Positions 57,161 to 64,000 of a DNA stretch of 64,000 nt are shown here, piece after piece. A model generated the notes under the pieces. That model had not been told where the DNA came from, did no database searches, and saw only the letters and a program-made list of their open reading frames with translations. Position numbers and translations under genes: made by a program. Source of the stretch: Euborellia annulipes (taxonomy: Eukaryota > Arthropoda > Insecta > Dermaptera > Anisolabididae); NCBI GenBank assembly GCA_023213315.1, contig JAKCPI010025617.1, positions 1 through 64,000 of the forward strand. The letters run 5' to 3'. How positions within the stretch are numbered: position 1 is the first letter of the stretch; every line of letters begins with the position of its first letter.

Positions 57161-58395
57161 ATTTAATTTTTCTATTGCAAAAAAATTAATGAAAAGAGAG
57201 GCGTGAGGTTTGAAATTACCTTTCGAAGTATCCCTTCCAAATGAATAAATTTTAAAGAATATAAAATATTTTATAATTAACTTGAACTGCGACTTTGTTC
57301 TAGTGAGCTAATATTCAAAATTTACTCCAATATGAAGAGGAAAAGGAAATGAATAAAGGTAATTGCATTAGAACAAGACAAAAAATTTCATAAGAAAAAT
57401 TTTTATTGATTAATATCAGCATAGACTAAATTAAATAATTCCTATATCTCTCAGAATCGCCTAAGCGCTATGCTATATCTGGTTTGGTTCGAGGTTTCCA
57501 AATGAAATATTTTCCAAGTGATATGTTGATCAGTACAGAATTATGAATAACAAAAAAATGTAATTTATTTATTTTTTTTAAAGAATGAAATTTATTAATT
57601 ATTAAAAACTGAAAAATATTCTCTCCAACCGGATGCAGCGAAGTCACAGGAACCATCTGGCGACTAGTTTAACATCAAGGTCCTTTCCTTAAATATTTTT
57701 TATATATAAATGTATGTATATATATATTCAATATTTACAAATTAATAACATGATGATCAACTTGGACTATTTTACAAAACTTACAAAATTAACTCTAGTT
57801 CAAAGATTCTTATTGTGTGAGTTTTTTTTTTTAGCTAGAGAGTAAAAATTAAAATTTTTATCATATAATAAATTGACCTTGCCTATAGATGATTTATTTT
57901 TCTTTCAATCAACTCGAATAAGAAGAAATCACAATGAAATGTTCGCTGTTTCCATCACAAAAGTTCACCTAAAAGTCACTTGTGGAGTTGATTGAAATTA
58001 CTAGAAATATTATTTATCCAGTCTTGCACCAGAAATGGAAATGACTGTTATTTGAAAGAAATATTTTCTCAAAATTTCAAAAATATTGGTTTTTTTTTTT
58101 TTTTCAAAAAAAATTAAGCCCCCATTTGTACAAGCGAAAATTTTAAAAATAATTTTTTATTTTATATTAATTAATTTAATTTATATGAATATCTCCTGAA
58201 TTAAAAATCTTAAATACATGTATTTCGTGAATAGGCTAAGCAAGCATACACTAAGGCGGTTCAAAAAACATCACATTTAAAAAATCAGGAAAGATTTTTT
58301 CAATAGGTTTTGAGTAAATCAAGAAAGGCTCCATATGCACAAGTAGGCTGAGATATAGACAATTTTAACATTTGAAATTCAGATAACACTCTATA
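57160..58395. other. AT-rich stretch without recognisable content
   Basis: No coding frame, RNA gene or element ends could be supported here. Confidence 0.4.
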
Positions 58396-58687
58396 CATGG
58401 GCGTACCCAGGATCAAATCTAGGGGGGGGGCATAGATCATGGTCGTCCGGGAGGGGGGGGGGGCAGATCATGGTCGTCCAAATTGTGACATAGCTATTTT
58501 TTATATAGAGAGGTAAAGCCTTCGAATTAAAGGCCTAAAAACCCTCGAGTCCTAACAAAAAGAATCATTCCTGGTCGCCATCCACCAATTTTGTTTCGTT
58601 TCATCACTTTATAAACATTTAATTTTTTTTTTTGTTGCTTCTAGGGGGGGGGCAGCTGCCCCCTGCCCCTCGCTGGGTACGCCCATG
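58396..58687. mobile_element. hAT-like MITE, CATGGGCGTACCCAG family, copy 2
   Basis: The ends CATGGGCGTACCCAG and CTGGGTACGCCCATG are the same as in copy 1 (25933-26228), with a perfect 8-bp TSD ACTCTATA. The interiors are very similar, suggesting recent mobility. Confidence 0.93.
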
Positions 58688-60314
58688 ACTCTATACCCTC
58701 AACTTTGCATCCATTTTAAGTTCCTCGCTATTTTGCTAATTCTCAGCTGAGGTCCCCTCTAATTTAGGTAAATATATGAAAACATTCGATGCGATGCTAT
58801 TTGAATAGACCTGGTGTACGTGAGCCTTTAAAGAGTGTCCAAAAGAATAAAACTATTTTTTATATTATTATAATGTATAATAATTATTTTATTATAAGTA
58901 AATTATTGAAAAATAATATAATTTATATTAAAATTCTTAATATAATTTTGAAGAAGTACCGAAAACCTTTATCGGGCCAATAAGTAAAGATAAATAATTT
59001 TTTTCTAACAACATTTTTATTTATTCTAGAGCGATATATACATTTATAAATTCATTAAAAAAAATTTCACTCACTTTAGGCTCTAGAAATATTTTTATTT
59101 TAGATCACAATTTAATTTATAAAATTACTTTTGACTTCTTTTGGACATTCCTTTTTCGAAATAAAATCAAAAGAGGTAGATTTTGTGTGACTCAATGTCA
59201 ATTTACAGAAGTGAATAATTTTTTTAATAGCTAAAACTTGCAATCAATCAATCACGCCAAAACCCTGCATTTAGTTCATTATAAAGTACAGTAAAAAGTA
59301 CACTTCGAGGCTCACTTATTTACGTCCGCTCTAATCATAGTACATTTAAAAAAGACCATCATATTTCATCAGTACAAAAGTTTTTTATTTTTATTTTTTA
59401 TTTTTTTTTTATTTTATTTATTTATTTATTTTTTTTTTTTTTTGTAAGATGCAGCAGCCTGGCCCCTTTCAATTCTTCATCCAAATCAATTTTAATTTTT
59501 TTTCTTTTTTTTTTTAATTAAAATTTTCTTATTTAAACAAGAATTACAAGTCAAATATGAAAATATTGATAAATAAATAATTTTTTTTTTAATCAAATAA
59601 ATTAATTTTGATAAGGATGAACAATTCTGGCAAAATATTAAATTTTTATTTTTATATATAATATGTACAATAGTGGTCGCTATATAAATGTCCATTTTTG
59701 TGGGAAATTTGCATATCTCAATTATTTAGTGAGAACTAAAAACTTCTACATTTTTAAACAAGAGGAAAATATATAGTTTAGTTATACAATTGGCTTATAA
59801 TATTTTTTATTTACGATTGATTATATATTTATGGCATTTCATTAAATTTAATAAAAAAAAATCTTACTTTCGTAGTAAAAAAAAAAATTTTATAAATCAT
59901 TTTTGAGTATATTCAAAAATTTTTTTAAAGTATCACAATTTCAAAACCATTCCTATATGTAGTCATTTTTATAACAAGTTGGATAAAGAGAAGTAACTAG
60001 TGAAAAAAAAGGTATTCAACCATGGGCGTAGTCAGACATCTTGTTGGGGGGGGGGGGGGGGGGGGGAACCACTCGTTAGGACGAGTATATGCAAATAATA
60101 TACGTATACAAAGATTATTAATTATTTATTATTATTATTATTAATTATTTTCTTTATATAAGCCCATTTTAAAAAAAAATTCACAATGGGAAAAATATAT
60201 ATTTGTTTTTAATAGACAAAAAATTTTCAGGACAGGGAGGGAGGCATTGGCCCATAAATTCAACGATTAAATTTAAAAAGAATAACAATAAATAAATTCA
60301 TCAATAGTGTAGAC
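58688..60314. other. AT-rich stretch with one orphan hAT-like end
   Basis: CATGGGCGTAGTCAGAC at 60021, next to a G run, looks like a hAT-like MITE end. I could not find its partner. Nothing else was recognised. Confidence 0.4.
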
Positions 60315-60465
60315 CAGAGGTGCGCAATTTATGTGGCTTAGTCGATCCCTCCGAGGGGTGACCAAATTCAAAGATATTTATTAATAACGCAAGTCTATCC
60401 AGGGCTCACAACAAAATTTTACGAGGAGGAGGAAATTGGAAATGAAAATATTTTGTGCACCAATG
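60315..60465. mobile_element. Degenerate hAT-like MITE, CAGAGGTGCGCAA ends
   Basis: The ends CAGAGGTGCGCAA and TTGTGCACCAATG pair at 10 of 13 positions. The flanks GTGTAGAC and ATCTAGAC match at 6 of 8. Confidence 0.5.
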
Positions 60466-61258
60466 ATCTAGACTATAAAATAAAAATACTATATTATACT
60501 GTAGATACAAAATTTTATAAGTGTTGAATCCCTTTTTTGTTTTGACTGGTTATATTATCTTTACATTACTTCATAATATCAATACTTTTATATCAGATAA
60601 TTCACTTTTTTCTTTAGCAATTCTTAATTTGAGATACGAAGTTTCCCCAAATTTTTTTTTTTTTTTTTTTTTTTTCAATTCTTTTTTTATTTTTAAAGCT
60701 GCACCATCATTTTTTGCCTGGCTTTTTTTTCATTTAATAAAAACGTTCATTCAATGAATAATTATATTATTAATTATTACTATTTTTCATGTTTAAATTT
60801 AAAATAATTTTTTTACATCTAAAATTATTTTTTTTTTTGTCTTATATGGGGGGGGGGGGAGAGGAGGAAAGTATATATACAAAATTGTTTATTTTCTTTA
60901 TTTATAAAAAGATTATTAACCACAAAAAAGTGGGATGAAAGCCGCTGAATCCGGAGTTCATCCCGGGGTGATATTGCTATATTTCTTTAAAGCTCATCAG
61001 ATGACTTATTTTTTTTTATTTTTCATTAATAGAAAGTCAATAAATAATCTAATCAACTTTCATCAAAATATTTCTCTTCCTTTCTAATCATAGAATATTT
61101 CTACTATGTAGATATTTTTTTATATAAATATTTTTTTTGACCGCATAATTAAAAAGTCTCGGCAATTATTCTATTATGATAAGATTAATTTACATTAAAC
61201 AATTTTTTTTAAAGGAAAACGACAAATGAAACCGACATGTTCTGAAAATAAACTTATC

Positions 61259-61264
61259 TTTATT
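61259..61264 (-). promoter_or_regulatory. Candidate polyadenylation signal (AATAAA) of the minus-strand gene
   Basis: AATAAA on the minus strand about 276 bases after the stop codon at 61540, following a stretch less AT-rich than its surroundings. It is a plausible 3' UTR end. Confidence 0.4.
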
Positions 61265-61539
61265 GCCGACCCCGATTCACAGAAATAAGAAAATAAGAGA
61301 GGAAGAGAGTGCAATGTGTAGGGCACGCGATCTGCCCTATGCGGCGGCATATTTTTATAAATTTTGGTTTATAATTATAAAAACAGGTGTTAATAAATTC
61401 TTGTACCTAAATTCACTCTCTTAAAAGAAAATTTTTTATAAGTTTATCAACCAAATTTTAAGAATTTAATCGTGAAATAATATGGGAGGTGTTAAAATAA
61501 TTGCTGAACTTTTTAGTAAAGCAGTCGTTTATCGTGAGG

Positions 61540-63993
61540 TCACTGAGAGAGTCCATGTGTGGGTCTTCCTCCACTCGTATGATTGCTATATCCCGAATCG
61601 GAGTCGTGTGACGGCGGCCGAAACGAGGCTAATGGAGGTGGTGGAGGCGGTGGCGGTGGAGGATGTAAACGCGAAAGTACCGGAACGCACTCGTAGGGCG
61701 GTGTGAGCACATAGGGTAAACGATTAGCAACACTTGGTACAGCTGTCGGTCGTGCCGGGTATAGTTGCCAAAGCGCATCCATTAATAGACCCTCATGAAA
61801 GTGCTGTGGTGCTTGGGGCGGTGGCGCCGCAGGCGGTTGTCCTGTTTGCGGCTTACGTCGACGTCGATCTAAAGACCGACCGCCATGATGGTGGGCCGAA
61901 CTTCGTCGCGGACCTCCACCCGGTAACGATAAGTGCCGCGGACCCAAGAAACGAGAATTGTCCTCAAGACTGGGTGTCACAGAATTGCTACAGCAATCGC
62001 CGGCCAGAGAGAGTTCATCTTCGGCGAATTCGTCTTCGGAACCGCCTCCACCACCGCCACCTGGCCCTCCACCTTTGCCAAGAATACTGCGGCACGGCAA
62101 CGGTGGCTCTGTTTCCACGTCTGAGTCACCTCGCTCTCCTGAACCTGGAAGATATTACGTGTTTATTAATTATTATTATACGGAGAAAATACATTTTTTT
62201 AGAAAGTTATAAGGGGACACAAGAAGTCTAAGTGCAATTTTAACTATTTTGAGTAAATCAAAGTTAAAGTTTGAAAAACACACACTACATCGTCCACATA
62301 TGTATATGATTGTATTCAGAAAAGAATTTGATATAATATCAATAGGTTAAATAAAAAAATTAATAAAATACAGTGCAAAGTTTTATTTAAATTAATTTTT
62401 TTTTTCTTTTTCTAAAAGTGAATGGAATGCCATTAGATGTTAGCTTTCGAGGAAATACGAATTTCCTAATAGAAATAGAATGGAGGGCTAAGGTTAGGAC
62501 CGCCGACCCCGCACCGCGGGATTAATGATGGCGATGAAAGAAGAAGACGAATCCCCTATTACCTAGGCATAAATATAATTTTTTTGGAAAGATTTTGCAT
62601 AACTATAAGGCGCTCTCGGATAGTGCTGCCTCTGGTGTCGAATTTGTTAAATAGTCTTGCTTGATTTCTTATTTTTAATTTCTAAATACTGCTTACACTT
62701 AAAAGTTTGGTGTAGGGGTTAGCGTGCTAACCTCGTATACCAAAAGTCGCGGGTTAGGACCCCAGGCAGTCCGATGATTTTATTTAAGCCATTTGGATAC
62801 CAAATGGCTTAAATAAGAATGCCTAGGCCCCCAAGAGATATATTAAAAAAACATACAAGTATCGTTTAAAGTCTTAAATGCCCTAAGTTGCCGAAAAGAC
62901 TGTGTGTATGTGTGTGTGAATGTGAGTGTGAATAAGGAAAAAGTATGAGTGTTTAAAAAAAAAAAAAAATACTGCTTACTATTTTGACGGTTTTGTAATT
63001 CATTAATTTTGTAACAAATCATCTAGGCTTATTTTAAAATTTTCTTAAATAATATGTGATTAATAATAATAATAAATTCATTTTTAAATTTTAAAAAGCC
63101 CTCGGGGCATGGCGTAGAGGTTAGCGTGCTAACCTCATATACCAAACGTCGCGGGTTCGGACCCCAGGCAGTCCGATGATTTTATTTATCCAATTGGATA
63201 CCAAATAGCTTAAATAAGAATGCCTGGACCCCATATATGTATATTTATCAATAACGGATATCGTAAAGTCTTATATGGCCTGAGTTGCCGAAAAGACTGT
63301 GTGAATGTGTGTGTGAGTGTGAGTGTGAATGAGAAAAAAGTGTGAGTGTTTTTTTTTTTTTTTAATTTTAAAAAAAATTTAAGATTATTGGGACTAATTG
63401 TTTTTTATATTAGCTTGATAACAAAAAAATTAACTTCTTTAATTTTTTAACATTTCTTTAAAAAAATTATAACTTTCTGTCTCAATAAGCCCCTTATGAT
63501 TGCCCCCGGGTTTGGCGTAGAAGGTAGCGTGCCTACCCTCTATACCAAACGTCGCGGGTTCAGACCCCAGGCAGTCCGATGATTTTATTTAAGGCATTTG
63601 GATACCAGATGGCTTAAATAGAAATGCCTGAACCCCCAATAGATATATTAATTACAACGGTTATCGTAAAAGTCTTAAATGGCCTAAGTTGCCGAAAAGA
63701 CTGTGTGAATGTGTGTGTGAGTGTGAGTGTGAATGTTAAAAAAAAAAAAAAAAACTCTTATGAATATAATTAATTTAAAAAAAACGCATTGAAAAATTTC
63801 TTATAATAGTCTAGCTTTTTTTAAGTACGTTTAGACGCCGCTCCTACACCCCCTTAATAAGTATCAACTCACCATTAGAGAGCTCCTCATAGACGGGATT
63901 GTAGAGATCCTGCGAAGCATAGGGGTCAGGGGGACAAATGAAAACGGGGCCCTCAGGCCTAAACATCGCAGATCCTGATTTCACATCCAACAT
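61540..63993 (-). CDS. Unidentified protein, last two exons; proline-rich tail with NPxY motif
   Basis: Exon 63993-63873 follows acceptor TTACAG and ends at donor GTGAGT. Exon 62144-61540 follows TTCCAG and ends with TGA. Phases join cleanly (AAT G / GT TCA), giving 241 C-terminal residues. The first exon reads FRPEGPVFICPPDPYASQDL and YNPVYEEL, containing an NPxY motif (NPVY) of the kind bound by PTB domains, next to acidic residues. The second has a glycine run, an acidic patch (SEDEFAEDELS), a basic patch (DRRRRKP), a run of about ten prolines and the C-terminus DSDSGYSNHTSGG. The composition suggests a cytoplasmic signalling tail, possibly of a membrane protein. No transmembrane segment is in the window. 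The GC content clearly exceeds the flanks. Family not recognised. Confidence 0.78.
62485..62552 (+). mobile_element. Short non-LTR 3' end copy
   Basis: TAGGACCGCCGACCCCGCACC and the GAAGAAGACGAA tail match the 3' end of the fragment at 51400-51905. It lies in the intron of the minus-strand gene. Confidence 0.5.
62707..62970 (+). mobile_element. tRNA-derived SINE family A, copy 2
   Basis: The tRNA-like head (TTGGTGTAGGGGTTAGCGTG) is followed by the body with CAGGCAGTCCGATGATTTTA, then AAATGCCCTAAGTTGCCGAA, a GTGTGTGAATGTG stretch and a poly-A tail. It lies antisense in an intron of the minus-strand gene. Confidence 0.8.
63098..63364 (+). mobile_element. tRNA-derived SINE family A, copy 3
   Basis: A good A box (TGGCGTAGAGG) and B box (GGTTCGGACCC), with the same body and GTGTGAGTGTGAGTGTGAAT repeat as its neighbours. 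The tail has become T-rich. Confidence 0.85.
63501..63757 (+). mobile_element. tRNA-derived SINE family A, copy 4
   Basis: Same head-body-tail order, ending in a 17-base poly-A run. The head is slightly diverged (TTGGCGTAGAAGGTAGCG). Confidence 0.82.
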
Positions 63994-64000
63994 CTGTAAC

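Noticed and set aside
61482..62231. Three plus-strand frames over the proline-rich exon
   Set aside because: High GC gives open frames on both strands. Only the minus frame joins in phase with an upstream exon.

Overview
The window is intron-bearing, very AT-rich nuclear DNA from an animal. A TRERF1/ZNF541-type chromatin gene together with Penelope-like, ISL2EU-like, PIF/Harbinger-like, pogo-like, hAT-like and non-LTR elements fits an arthropod, but the sequence does not settle the species. Every element call rests on reading ends, target-site duplications (TSDs) and translated motifs by eye. No database search was possible.

Layout. (1) 1-17,185, plus strand: the 3' part of a gene for an ELM2-SANT zinc-finger corepressor. 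I could assemble 16 exons (1,157 codons plus stop) with every splice phase agreeing. The first exons lie to the left of the window. Its introns carry a pogo-like MITE, several hAT-like MITEs, SINEs and a small palindrome. (2) About 17.2-25 kb: gene-free, AT-rich sequence with microsatellites, partly the long 3' flank of that gene. (3) About 25-58.7 kb: a mosaic of mobile elements. It holds truncated Gypsy, Copia, Penelope-like and non-LTR elements, a THAP-domain ISL2EU-like element, a Harbinger-like element with a MADF remnant, and many hAT-like MITEs with perfect 8-bp TSDs. Woven through it is a repeated family of splice-site-flanked, apparently non-coding cassettes. These lie on the plus strand between about 29 and 41 kb and on the minus strand between about 48 and 55 kb. 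(4) 61,540-63,993, minus strand: the last two exons of a second protein-coding gene, with a proline-rich C-terminus and an NPxY motif. Its intron is packed with three copies of one tRNA-derived SINE.

The most unusual structures are the cassette array, hammerhead-like motifs at Penelope-type ends (including two palindromes that each carry two motifs head to head), and a set of insertions that can be dated against each other by empty sites and nesting. Retroelement coding remnants are visibly broken by frameshifts, truncation, nested insertions or, in one case, a changed reverse-transcriptase active-site residue.
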